Assembly: GCA_030447785.1 (NCBI GenBank) | Contig: JAUJOF010000003.1 | Location: 155,336 to 219,335 of the forward strand | From: Solirubrobacteraceae bacterium | GTDB taxonomy: Bacteria > Actinomycetota > Thermoleophilia > Solirubrobacterales > Solirubrobacteraceae | Reading direction: 5' to 3' | Length of the DNA: 64,000 nt | Shown: positions 10,462-19,173 of the stretch, piece after piece | How positions within the stretch are numbered: position 1 is the stretch's first letter | Layout of the letters: every line of letters begins with the position of its first letter | Notes under the pieces: generated by a model | Database searches by the model: none | The model's input: the letters and a program-made list of their open reading frames with translations, nothing else | Told to the model about the DNA's origin: nothing | Position numbers and translations under genes: made by a program

Positions 10462-11295
10462 GTGCGCCTGATCCAGCACAAGCGGGAGGCCTACTGGTTC
10501 TATCGCTTTCTCTCGCTGGGCTACGACCGCTGGGTCAATCCGCTCTTCTGGACCGAGCGTATGCGCGCCAGCGTGCTCGCGGTGGCGCGCCTGGACGACC
10601 GCGGCCTGCGCACGCTGGACGTCGGTGCGGGCACCGGGTTCACCACCGAGGGCGTCGTCGAGCACGTCGACGCGCCGCGGGTGACGATGCTCGACCAAAG
10701 CCCCCACCAGCTCGCGCGCTCCCATCGCCGCCCGGCGCTACACGCCTGCCGGCGGATCGAGGGCGATGCCGAGCAGTTGCCCTTCCCCGACGGCAGCTTC
10801 GACCGCTACGTCTCGGCCGGGAGCATCGAGTACTGGCCCGACCCGGCGCGCGCCATCGCCGAGGCCCACCGCGTGCTGTGCCCCGGCGGGGTGGCGATGG
10901 TGGCCGGCCCGCTGCCACCGCGCAACGCGATCGCCCGCCGCCTGGCCGACACCTGGATGCTGTTTCCCACCGAGACCCAGTACCGCGACTGGTTCGCGGC
11001 CGCGGGCTTCGGCGACGTCGAGGTCGTGCACGTGGCGCCCGAGTGGCATCGCGGCGGCCGCGAGGAGTACGCGCTGGCCATCGCGGGGGTGAAGGGCGAG
11101 CAGGCGCAGACGGTCCAGGGCCCGGCCGAGCAGGCAGAGCGCCTCGACGCGCCGCTGTCGCCGGCCGATCGGGCTCGCTTCGTCGCCCGCTTCGTGGCAG
11201 GCTCGGCCGCCGGGGCGGCCTTCGTGCCCATCGGCGCGGCCCTGGCCGCCCGCGAGCGCCTGGCGCGCCGGCGCGTGACGTCGCGGAGGTCCTGA
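10462..11295 (+). CDS. VTE3-like SAM-dependent methyltransferase (prenylbenzoquinol methylation)
   Basis: Class I methyltransferase with the SAM loop LDVGAGTGFTTEG (about residue 53). Its core closely matches what is known of plant MPBQ/MSBQ methyltransferase VTE3: the N-terminal KREAYWFYRFLSLGYDRWVNP, then LDQSPHQLA, EGDAEQLPF, RYVSAGSIEYWPDP and WMLFPTE. VTE3 methylates 2-methyl-6-phytyl-benzoquinol in tocopherol and plastoquinone synthesis. A C-terminal hydrophobic stretch (SAAGAAFVPIGAALA) may anchor it to the membrane, as in the plant enzyme. It lies two bases upstream of the homogentisate prenyltransferase gene in an apparent operon. The prenyl tail of the substrate is not known. Confidence 0.82.
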   Translation: MRLIQHKREAYWFYRFLSLGYDRWVNPLFWTERMRASVLAVARLDDRGLRTLDVGAGTGFTTEGVVEHVDAPRVTMLDQSPHQLARSHRRPALHACRRIEGDAEQLPFPDGSFDRYVSAGSIEYWPDPARAIAEAHRVLCPGGVAMVAGPLPPRNAIARRLADTWMLFPTETQYRDWFAAAGFGDVEVVHVAPEWHRGGREEYALAIAGVKGEQAQTVQGPAEQAERLDAPLSPADRARFVARFVAGSAAGAAFVPIGAALAARERLARRRVTSRRS

Positions 11296-11297
11296 CG

Positions 11298-12233
11298 GTG
11301 GGCTCCTCGTCGGCGGCCCCCGCTCCGCTGGCCCTCGCCCGGGGGGCCGAGGTCCTGTGGCGCTTCTCGCGCCCCCACACGGTCATCGGGACCACGGTCA
11401 GCGTGCTGGGCCTCTTCACCATCGCCGCCGTCGCGCTGCCCGGGCCCACGGGGGGGCAGGCGGTGGTGCACCTGACCTTCACGGTGCTGGCCGGACTGGC
11501 GGTCAACGTCTTCATCGTGGGCCTCAACCAACTCACCGACGTGGAGATCGACCGCGTCAACAAGCCCGATCTGCCGGTGGCCGCCGGGAACCTCTCCTTG
11601 CGCGCCGCCACCGGGATCGTCGCGGCGTCCGGGGCGCTGCCCGTCCTGCTGGCCCTGACCCAGGGCCTGATGGAGCTGGCCTTCGTGCTCGCGGGCCTGC
11701 TGGTGGGCGCTGCGTACTCCTTGCCCCCGCTGCGCCTCAAGCGCTTCGCCACCGCGGCGTCGCTGTGCATCTCCGGCGTGCGCGCCGTGGTGGTCAACCT
11801 GGGCGTCTACCTGCACTTCGCCCTGGCCTTCTCCGGGGAGGCCTCGGTGGCCCCCGCCGTCTGGGCGCTCACCGTGGTCGTCGTCCCCTTCGCCTTCGCC
11901 ATCGCGATCCTCAAGGACGTGCCCGACATCGAGGGAGACCGCCGCTACGCGATCGCCACCTTCAGCGTGCGCCTAGGTCCGCAGCGCGTCACCCGCATCG
12001 GGATGGGGGCGCTGACCGTCGCGCTCGCGGGCATGGCGCTGCTCGCGCCGGTGGCGATCGGCGACCTCGACCCCCTCACGCTCGCCGCTGGTCACCTCGT
12101 GGCGCTGGGTTGGCTGTGGCTGCCCGGCGCGCGCCAGGCGCGCAGCGACTTCCCGGCCTTCTACATGAACGTGTGGCGCCTGTTCTTCGCCGAGTACGCG
12201 ATCGTCGCGGCGGCCGCCCTGGCCGGGGCCTGA
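11298..12233 (+). CDS. Homogentisate phytyl/prenyltransferase (UbiA family, VTE2-like)
   Basis: Integral membrane prenyltransferase of the UbiA family that condenses homogentisate with a prenyl diphosphate, the committed step to tocopherol or plastoquinone. The first Asp-rich motif NQLTDVEIDRVNKPDLPVA (about residue 77) and the second KDVPDIEGDRRYAIATFSVRLG (about residue 211) match homogentisate prenyltransferases rather than generic UbiA. WRFSRPHTVIGTTVSVLGL at the N-terminus and SLPPLRLKRF in the middle are also characteristic. About eight to nine hydrophobic segments are present. GGAGG (11285-11289) precedes the GTG start at 11298. It is coupled to the VTE3-like gene. Confidence 0.85.
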   Translation: MGSSSAAPAPLALARGAEVLWRFSRPHTVIGTTVSVLGLFTIAAVALPGPTGGQAVVHLTFTVLAGLAVNVFIVGLNQLTDVEIDRVNKPDLPVAAGNLSLRAATGIVAASGALPVLLALTQGLMELAFVLAGLLVGAAYSLPPLRLKRFATAASLCISGVRAVVVNLGVYLHFALAFSGEASVAPAVWALTVVVVPFAFAIAILKDVPDIEGDRRYAIATFSVRLGPQRVTRIGMGALTVALAGMALLAPVAIGDLDPLTLAAGHLVALGWLWLPGARQARSDFPAFYMNVWRLFFAEYAIVAAAALAGA

Positions 12234-12261
12234 CCTCCGGTTCGGGGCGCCCGCCGCCGAC

Positions 12262-12267
12262 TACGCT
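12262..12267 (+). promoter_or_regulatory. Candidate -10 of the nadC-nadA operon
   Basis: TACGCT is followed by six bases and then the nadC ATG, the leaderless arrangement seen repeatedly in this window. Confidence 0.5.
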
Positions 12268-12273
12268 GACGGC

Positions 12274-13095
12274 ATGCTCGACGAGGTCGTCGCCCGCGCC
12301 CTGGCGGAGGACCTGGGCGATGGCGACGTCACCGCCCGGGCAACGGTGCCCGAGGGGGCGCGTGCCCGCGCGGTGATCAGCCAGAAGCAGCCCGGAGTGC
12401 TCTTCGGCTTCGACGCCGCCGAGGCGGTCTTCCGGGCGCTCGACGCCGAGGTCGGGATCGAGCGGCTGGCCCCCGAGGGGCGCTGGCGGGGCGGTGGTCA
12501 GGCGCTGCGCATCACGGGCTGCGCCGCGGGCCTGCTGGGAGCCGAGCGTACGGCGCTCAACCTCCTCGCCCGCCTCAGCGGTGTGGCCACCCTGACCGCT
12601 CGCTGCGTCCGGGCCGTGGAGGGCACGGGCGCACGGATCCTCGACACCCGCAAGACCACTCCGGGCCTGCGGGCGCTGGAGAAGGCCGCGGTGGCCGCCG
12701 GGGGTGGGGTCAATCACCGCTTCGGCCTGTGGGACATGGTGCTCATCAAGGAGAACCATGCCGCCATGGCCGGCGGGATCGGCCCGGCCGTGCGCGCGGC
12801 ACGCGAGCGCTACCCCGCCCTCCCCCTGGAGGTCGAGTGCACCAGCCCCGAGGAGGTCCGCGAGGCGCTGGCCGCCGGGGCGCCGCGCATCCTGTTGGAC
12901 AACATGGCCCCCGACGCGCTGCGTGCCGTCGCGCAGGAGGTCGCCGGCCGCGCGGAGCTCGAGGCCAGCGGTGGGATGACCCTCGAGTCGCTGCGAGCGC
13001 ACGCGGACACGGGCGTAGACTTCGTGTCGGTGGGGGCGCTCACCCACTCGGCGCCCGCCCTGGACCTGTCCCTGATCGTGGAGCCGCTGCCATGA
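12274..13095 (+). CDS. nadC: Nicotinate-nucleotide pyrophosphorylase (quinolinate phosphoribosyltransferase)
   Basis: Converts quinolinate and PRPP to nicotinate mononucleotide, pyrophosphate and CO2 in de novo NAD synthesis. Family marks include [10 protein letters not shown] at the N-terminus, [16 protein letters not shown], the active-site stretch [39 protein letters not shown] and EASGGM near the end. 273 aa is normal length. Its stop overlaps the nadA start (ATGA), so the two are translationally coupled. No nadB is nearby. Confidence 0.95.
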   Translation: MLDEVVARALAEDLGDGDVTARATVPEGARARAVISQKQPGVLFGFDAAEAVFRALDAEVGIERLAPEGRWRGGGQALRITGCAAGLLGAERTALNLLARLSGVATLTARCVRAVEGTGARILDTRKTTPGLRALEKAAVAAGGGVNHRFGLWDMVLIKENHAAMAGGIGPAVRAARERYPALPLEVECTSPEEVREALAAGAPRILLDNMAPDALRAVAQEVAGRAELEASGGMTLESLRAHADTGVDFVSVGALTHSAPALDLSLIVEPLP

Positions 13096-14075
13096 CGCTG
13101 GTCGAGCTGGTCGACATTCCGACTCTCCAGGCCGAGGTCCGCGCGCTGGCGCACGAGCGCGACGCCGTGATCCTGGCTCACAACTACCAGGTCCCCGAGG
13201 TTCAGGACGTGGCCGACTTCGTCGGCGACTCCCTCGGGCTCTCCCAGCAGGCCGCCCGGGCGGGCGAGTCGACGATCGTCTTCTGCGGCGTGCACTTCAT
13301 GGCCGAGACCGCCTCGATCCTGTGCCCCGAGAAGACGGTCCTGATCCCCGACCCCGACGCCGGCTGCTCACTGGCCGACGCGATCACTCCCCACGAGCTG
13401 CGTGCCTGGCAGGCCAGGCATCCCGGCGCGGTCACCGTGATGTACGTCAACACGACGGCCGAGATCAAGGCGCTGACCGACTACTGCGTGACCTCTTCCA
13501 ACGCCGTGGCGGTGGTGGAGCACATCCTGGCCACCCACGGGCGCGACACGGAGATCCTCTTCGGTCCCGACATGTTCCTGGGACGCTACGTGGAGAAGTC
13601 GACCGGCGTGGCGATGCACGTGTGGGACGGCGAGTGCCACGTGCACGCGGGCATCCGTCCCTCCGACATCGAGGCCACGCGAGGCGCCCATCCCGGCGCG
13701 GACTTCCTCATCCATCCCGAGTGCGGGTGCTCGACCTCGGTCATGGAGTACGTGGCCTCGGGCGACGTGGCCCCCGAAGGCGTGCACATGCTCTCCACGG
13801 GCGGGATGCTGCGATACGCCCGGGAGGCCGGGGCGGGCGGGCGATCCGCCGTGATCGTGGCCACCGAGACCGGGATGCTGCATCCCCTGCGCATGGCCGC
13901 GCCGGGCGTGGACTTCGTGGCGGCCAACGAGGCCGCCTCCTGTCGCTTCATGAAGATGATCACCCTGAGCGGCCTGCGCGACGCCCTGCGCGACGGGGTC
14001 CACGAGGTGCGCGTGCCCGCCGACGTCGCCGAGCGCGCCCGCGTGCCCATCGAGCGCATGGTGGCCATCGGTTAG
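13092..14075 (+). CDS. nadA: Quinolinate synthase A
   Basis: [4Fe-4S] enzyme that condenses iminoaspartate with dihydroxyacetone phosphate to quinolinate. The three cluster Cys positions are recognisable: [16 protein letters not shown] and [29 protein letters not shown] at the N-terminus and STGGML are also conserved. The start overlaps the end of nadC by four bases. At 327 aa it is a standard-length NadA. NadB (aspartate oxidase) must be encoded elsewhere. Confidence 0.95.
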   Translation: MTLVELVDIPTLQAEVRALAHERDAVILAHNYQVPEVQDVADFVGDSLGLSQQAARAGESTIVFCGVHFMAETASILCPEKTVLIPDPDAGCSLADAITPHELRAWQARHPGAVTVMYVNTTAEIKALTDYCVTSSNAVAVVEHILATHGRDTEILFGPDMFLGRYVEKSTGVAMHVWDGECHVHAGIRPSDIEATRGAHPGADFLIHPECGCSTSVMEYVASGDVAPEGVHMLSTGGMLRYAREAGAGGRSAVIVATETGMLHPLRMAAPGVDFVAANEAASCRFMKMITLSGLRDALRDGVHEVRVPADVAERARVPIERMVAIG

Positions 14076-14092
14076 GGCCGCCTCCGCGATCC

Positions 14093-14452
14093 CTAGGCGG
14101 TTCGGGCCATCAGGTCGAGGCCGCTCTCGACGGCCTCGCGCACGCGGCGCATGCGCTCGACCCTGCGCTCGAGCTCGGCCGCCGTGTAGCAGTGCACGTC
14201 GGCCTCGTCGCCCATCTCCGAGGCGTCCCACAGGCTGGCGCACTGGTACACGCGCTCCAGCCACGGCACGCCTTCGAAGCCCTCGGAGACGAGGACGACC
14301 ACGTACTCGGGGCCCCGCTCGCGCTGGCGTCCGGCGCCGTTGGCATCGGCCACCCGGGCGCCGCCCAGCAGCGCGCGGTCCACCGGCCAACGGTCCTCGA
14401 CGCGGCGCACGTAGCGCCGCAGCTCGGACAGGTGAAGACCGTCGCCGTCCAC
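14093..14452 (-). CDS. Small uncharacterised protein
   Basis: 119 aa, soluble, no signal peptide. It has a basic N-terminus (LSELRRYVRRVEDRWPVDRALLGGARVAD), a hydrophobic strand PEYVVVLVSEGFEGVPWLERVYQ, a short acidic stretch EMGDEADVHCYT and a C-terminal helix ELERRVERMRRVREAVESGLDLM. The layout is reminiscent of minimal nucleotidyltransferase-like proteins, but the catalytic GS...D.D pattern is not evident, so no function is assigned. It converges with nadA, 17 bases away. Confidence 0.5.
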   Translation of the reverse strand: MDGDGLHLSELRRYVRRVEDRWPVDRALLGGARVADANGAGRQRERGPEYVVVLVSEGFEGVPWLERVYQCASLWDASEMGDEADVHCYTAAELERRVERMRRVREAVESGLDLMARTA

Positions 14453-14564
14453 GGGCGGATGCTCGCGCGCGGCGCGAACCGCGTCAACTCCCGGCCCCCG
14501 CAGGAGACGCTCGACGGCTGGAGGCGAGCGCCGGGGCCAAGGGCGGGGCGTGGGCCTCCTCGGA

Positions 14565-14581
14565 GGTGCCCCCGGGGCACC
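14565..14581. terminator. Perfect GC hairpin between two minus-strand genes
   Basis: GGTGCCCC and GGGGCACC (8-bp arms) flank a single C in the 181-base gap between the M16 peptidase gene and the small gene at 14093. It could terminate the peptidase transcript. Nothing else is evident in the gap apart from a lone copy of the dispersed left terminal repeat (about 14622-14640). Confidence 0.4.
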
Positions 14582-14633
14582 GCCCGTACGGCACGGCCTG
14601 AGACCGGGCCCTCGGCCCGTAGAGCGTGTCCCG

Positions 14634-15884
14634 CTAGGCGAAGTCGCCGGCCTCGTGAGGGCCCACGCAGGCCACCGCGAGCTCGTCGTCGACCGCCCGC
14701 GCGACCTCGGCCACCTCCTCCTCGGTCACCGCGTCGAGGTCGGCGATGGCCCCGTCGGGGTCGATCTCCTCGCCGAAGACCACGGTGCGCGCGGCGGCGT
14801 GGCGCGCCACCGCGTTGGTGTTCTCGAAGGCCAGCACCCGCCGCCCCGCCGCGTAGGCGCGGGCACGCTCGACCTCCCCGGGGCGCGGCCCTTCGGTGCG
14901 CAGCTCGCCGACGATCTCGCGCATGCGTGCGTAGGCCTCCAGGCACTTGGCCGAGTCCAGTCCGGCGCCCAGCTGCAGGAGCGGCAGGTCGGAGGCGGCG
15001 TGGTCGACCGCCCACACCGAGTAGGCCAGCCCGCGCTGCTCGCGGATCTCGTCGAACAGGCGCGAGCCCATCGAGCCGCCCAGGAGGGTGGAGTAGATGC
15101 TCAGCGCGGCGCGCCCGCGGCGGTCGGTCGCCTCGATCCCGGGGCGGTACATCATCCGCAGGTGCGACTGGTTGGTGTCGCGCTGCTCGACCAGCGGACG
15201 CGGCTGGAGCGTGGGCGCGGGCTCGTAGGGCTCGGGGGCGGGCAGCTGCGGGAAGCGCTCGAACAGCTCGTCCACGGCACCGTTGTCGGGAACGTGCTCG
15301 AGGTTGCCCACCAGGAAGGCGCCGCCGCTTGCGCCCGCCCAGCGGCGCTCGCGGAAGCCCACGATGGCCTCGCGCGCGAACGTGCGCAGGTGCTCCTCTG
15401 GTCCCAGCACGCTGCGCCCCATGGGGTGGTCGCCGAAGGCGGCGCGATCGATCAGCTCCTCGGCAACCGAGGCGGGCTGGTCCTTGTAGCGCTGGATCTC
15501 CTGGATGACCACGCCGCGCTCGCGGTCGAGCTCCTCGGCGTCGATGCGCGGGCGGCCCACGAAGTCGGTGAGCAGGTCGATGGCCTCCATGGCCGCCTCG
15601 GCGCGGCAGGTGATGTGGAAGGCGACCAGGTCGTGCGAGGTGTAGGCGTTGAGCATGCCGCCCAGGCGCTCCGCCGTCTCGTTCACGTCGCGATAGTGGG
15701 GGAACTTCTCGCCGCCCTTGAACACCAGGTGCTCGAGGAAGTGGGCCATGCCGTTCTCCTCGAGGCGCTCGGTGCGCGCCCCCGCGTCGAAGGCGACCAG
15801 CGCGGTCACCGCCCGCGTGCCCTCCAGCGTGACACGGTGCATCGGGAGGCCGTTGGCCAGGGTGGAGGACGAGATCTGCGGCAT
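14634..15884 (-). CDS. M16 family zinc peptidase (processing-peptidase-like)
   Basis: Pitrilysin-type metallopeptidase. The inverted zinc motif HFLEHLVFKG (HxxEH, about residue 47) is intact, with the downstream Glu in the ELDRERGVVIQEIQRYKDQP region, and an R/Y substrate motif (GSMGSRLFDEIREQRGLAYSV) lies in the second half. 416 aa is typical of the bacterial single-chain form that works as a dimer. No signal peptide is visible, so it is cytoplasmic. The final codons overlap a solo terminal repeat of the dispersed element family. Confidence 0.85.
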   Translation of the reverse strand: MPQISSSTLANGLPMHRVTLEGTRAVTALVAFDAGARTERLEENGMAHFLEHLVFKGGEKFPHYRDVNETAERLGGMLNAYTSHDLVAFHITCRAEAAMEAIDLLTDFVGRPRIDAEELDRERGVVIQEIQRYKDQPASVAEELIDRAAFGDHPMGRSVLGPEEHLRTFAREAIVGFRERRWAGASGGAFLVGNLEHVPDNGAVDELFERFPQLPAPEPYEPAPTLQPRPLVEQRDTNQSHLRMMYRPGIEATDRRGRAALSIYSTLLGGSMGSRLFDEIREQRGLAYSVWAVDHAASDLPLLQLGAGLDSAKCLEAYARMREIVGELRTEGPRPGEVERARAYAAGRRVLAFENTNAVARHAAARTVVFGEEIDPDGAIADLDAVTEEEVAEVARAVDDELAVACVGPHEAGDFA

Positions 15885-15993
15885 GCCCTGCAGGCTACCT
15901 GCGCCCGGCGGGCCGCCCGCCTCCGCGCCGGGCGCCGTGCTCCGGCCCGGTGCAAGCCCCGTTGCGTCGCTTCGGCCCGACGCGGCACGCGCC

Positions 15994-15999
15994 TACTGT
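15994..15999 (+). promoter_or_regulatory. Candidate -10 of ftsE-ftsX
   Basis: TACTGT, nine bases before ATG 16009, supports that upstream ATG as the ftsE start and a leaderless transcript. Confidence 0.4.
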
Positions 16000-16008
16000 G
16001 CCCCGCCG

Positions 16009-16937
<929 letters not shown>

Positions 16938-16938
<1 letters not shown>

Positions 16939-17831
16939 TGCGCATCGGCTTCTTCCTCAAGGAGGCCTCGCGCTCGCTCAAGCGCAACGCGGTGCCCAGC
17001 TTCGCCGCCATGGCTTCGGTGCTGGTGACGATGCTCGTCCTGGGCGTGTTCATCCCCGTGGTGCAGGCCACCACCGGCGCCGCCGACGAGGTGCGCTCGC
17101 GGGTGCTCCTCGACGTCTACCTCGAGAGTGATGCGGACGAGCAGGACGCCCGGCGCGTGCAGGCGCTGCTGGCGCGCACGCCGGCGGTCGGCGGGATGGA
17201 GTTCGTCTCCAAGGAGAAGGCCTATGCACAGCAGCGCGAGCGCAACCCCGAGGCCTACGAGCTGCTGGGCTCCAACCCTCTGCCCGACACGTTCCGCGTG
17301 ACCCCCGACCGCCCGCAGGACATCGATCAGCTGCGCTCCGCGCTGGCGCCCTCGACGCCCGGCGGTGCGCGCACGTTGGCCGACCCGGCCATCGAGGAGG
17401 TCAAGGACCGCGAGGAGGACACCTCGAAGATCCTCAACGCGACGGACGTGGTGAAGCTCACCATGGCGGTGCTGGCCGCGCTGCTGATCCTCGCCTCGGT
17501 GCTGCTCATCTCCAACACCATCCGCCTGTCGCTGTTCGCGCGCCGGCGGGAGGTCGAGGTCATGAAGCTCGTGGGGGCCACCGACTGGTTCATCCGCTGG
17601 CCCTTCGTGCTCGAAGGGATCGTGGTGGGCGCCTTGGGCGGCGTGCTGGCGGTGGCGCTGCTGGGCGTGGGCAAGGTCGCCTTCCTCGACCCGCTGGCCC
17701 AGCAGTTCGCGCTCATCGCCGCGCCCCAGACGATCAACTTCGCCGTGCTCGTCGCGATCCTGCTCGGTGCGAGCATCGCCGTGTCGGCGGCGGGCTCAGG
17801 GCTCTCGCTCCGGCGCTTTCTCAAGGTCTAG
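16938..17831 (+). CDS. ftsX: Cell division protein FtsX
   Basis: Membrane partner of FtsE. The cytoplasmic N-terminus leads into a first membrane segment (SVLVTMLVLGVFIPVV). A ~120-residue external loop follows (VYLESDADEQDARRVQALL, FVSKEKAYAQQRERNPEAYELLGSNPLP), then three C-terminal membrane helices including the FtsX domain (RLSLFARRREVEVMKLVGATDWFIRWPFVLEG). 297 aa. GTG start directly overlapping the ftsE stop. In this order, ftsEX is followed by an S41 protease, a common Gram-positive neighbourhood. Confidence 0.93.
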
Positions 17832-17971
17832 CCGCAGGCACGCGATCCGCCGGTCTGCGCGCTCGAGGAGTCGGGCGCGGCCTGCCCTGCCCTGGGGGTG
17901 TGCATGGCGGCGCGTGCGGGGCCCGCTCCTCCGGGTGCGCCTGGCGGTCGAGATAGCCTCCGCCCGACCTC

Positions 17972-19171
17972 ATGCGCCGCGCGCTGCCCGTCTTCGCAAC
18001 CCTGGCCGTGCTCGGCGTCCTGTTCGTCGGCATCTGGCTCGGCGGCCATCCCGACCTGCTGCCCGTCTGGGCGCGCGACGCGTTCGTGGGCGACCAGCAG
18101 TCGCGCACGCTGGACGCCGCCCTGGACACGGTCGCCGAGGGCTACATCGATGAGGTGGCGCCCCAGGCGCTCACCGAGGCGGCGCTCAGCGGCGTGATCG
18201 AGTCGCTGGAGGATCCGTTCTCGACCTACTTCACGCCCGAGGAGTTCCAGGTCTTCCAGCGGGCCAGCTCCGGTGAGTTCCAGGGCATCGGCGTGACCGT
18301 GCAGGGCGCCGACGAGGGCCTGAAGGTGGTGCGCGTCTTCGAGGACTCGCCCGCCCAGCGCTCCGGCCTGCGCACCGACGACGTGCTCGTGCGCGCGGGC
18401 GGGCGCGCCCTGGGAGGCGTGCCCGAGGACACCGCCGCGGCCTTCATCCGCGGTCCTGCGGGCACGCGCGTGGACCTGGTCTGGGAACGCGGCGACGAGC
18501 GCATCAGCCGCGAGGTCGAGCGCGCGCAGCTGGAGGTGCCGGTCGTGGAGTCCTCGCTGAAGGAGGTGCAGGGCAAGAAGCTGGGCGTGGTCTCGCTGGC
18601 CGCCTTCTCGAGCGGGGCCCACGCGCAGGTCTACGAGGCCGTGCGCCGGTTGCGCGAGCGGGGCGCGCAGGGCTTCGTGTTCGACCTGCGCGACAACGGC
18701 GGCGGGCTGGTCGACGAGGCCCAGCTGGTGGCGAGCGCCTTCATCGCCGAGGGTCCGATCGTCACCACGCGCGGGCGCTCGGTGCCGACCACGACGCTGA
18801 GCGCCACCGGCCAGCCGGTGGCCGCCGACCTCCCCGTGGCGGTGCTGGTCAACGACAACAGCGCGTCGGCCTCGGAGATCGTCACGGGCGCACTGCAGGA
18901 CCGCCGCGACGCTCCGGTGGTGGGTCAGGAGACCTTCGGCAAGGGGGTCTTCCAGCAGGTGATCGAGCTGCCCAACGGGGGCGCGCTCGACCTCACCGCG
19001 GGGGTCTACCTCACGCCCGACGGCCGGCGCATCGGAGGCGAGGACCGTGATCCGCAGCAGCCGGGCGGCGACGGCATCGATCCCGACGTCGAGGCCCGTG
19101 ACGACCCCGACACCGAGCGCGACGAGGCCGAGCGGACGGCGCTGCGCACGCTGGCCGACGAGGTGCAGTAG
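17972..19171 (+). CDS. C-terminal processing peptidase (S41 family)
   Basis: Exported serine protease. A signal/anchor (LPVFATLAVLGVLFVGIWLGG) opens the protein, a PDZ domain lies at about residues 105-185 (GIGVTVQGADEGLKVVRVFEDSPAQRSGLRTDDVLVRAGG), and the S41 catalytic domain holds the Ser in NDNSASASEIV and the Lys in ETFGKGVFQ. The C-terminal ~45 residues are acidic and disordered. The RNB nuclease gene begins two bases after its stop, so they are cotranscribed. TAGCCT (17954-17959), twelve bases before ATG, may be the promoter. Confidence 0.9.
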   Translation: MRRALPVFATLAVLGVLFVGIWLGGHPDLLPVWARDAFVGDQQSRTLDAALDTVAEGYIDEVAPQALTEAALSGVIESLEDPFSTYFTPEEFQVFQRASSGEFQGIGVTVQGADEGLKVVRVFEDSPAQRSGLRTDDVLVRAGGRALGGVPEDTAAAFIRGPAGTRVDLVWERGDERISREVERAQLEVPVVESSLKEVQGKKLGVVSLAAFSSGAHAQVYEAVRRLRERGAQGFVFDLRDNGGGLVDEAQLVASAFIAEGPIVTTRGRSVPTTTLSATGQPVAADLPVAVLVNDNSASASEIVTGALQDRRDAPVVGQETFGKGVFQQVIELPNGGALDLTAGVYLTPDGRRIGGEDRDPQQPGGDGIDPDVEARDDPDTERDEAERTALRTLADEVQ

Positions 19172-19173
19172 CC

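Noticed and set aside
14110-15015. Minus-strand ORF of 301 codons overlapping the M16 gene
   Set aside because: Low-complexity Arg/Gly-rich shadow frame with no recognisable domain; it overlaps the end of the real M16 gene and the 14093 gene.
13322-15508. Large plus-strand ORF of 728 codons across nadA and the M16 peptidase gene
   Set aside because: Arg/Pro/Ala-rich shadow frame with no domain; the true genes lie in other frames and on the minus strand.
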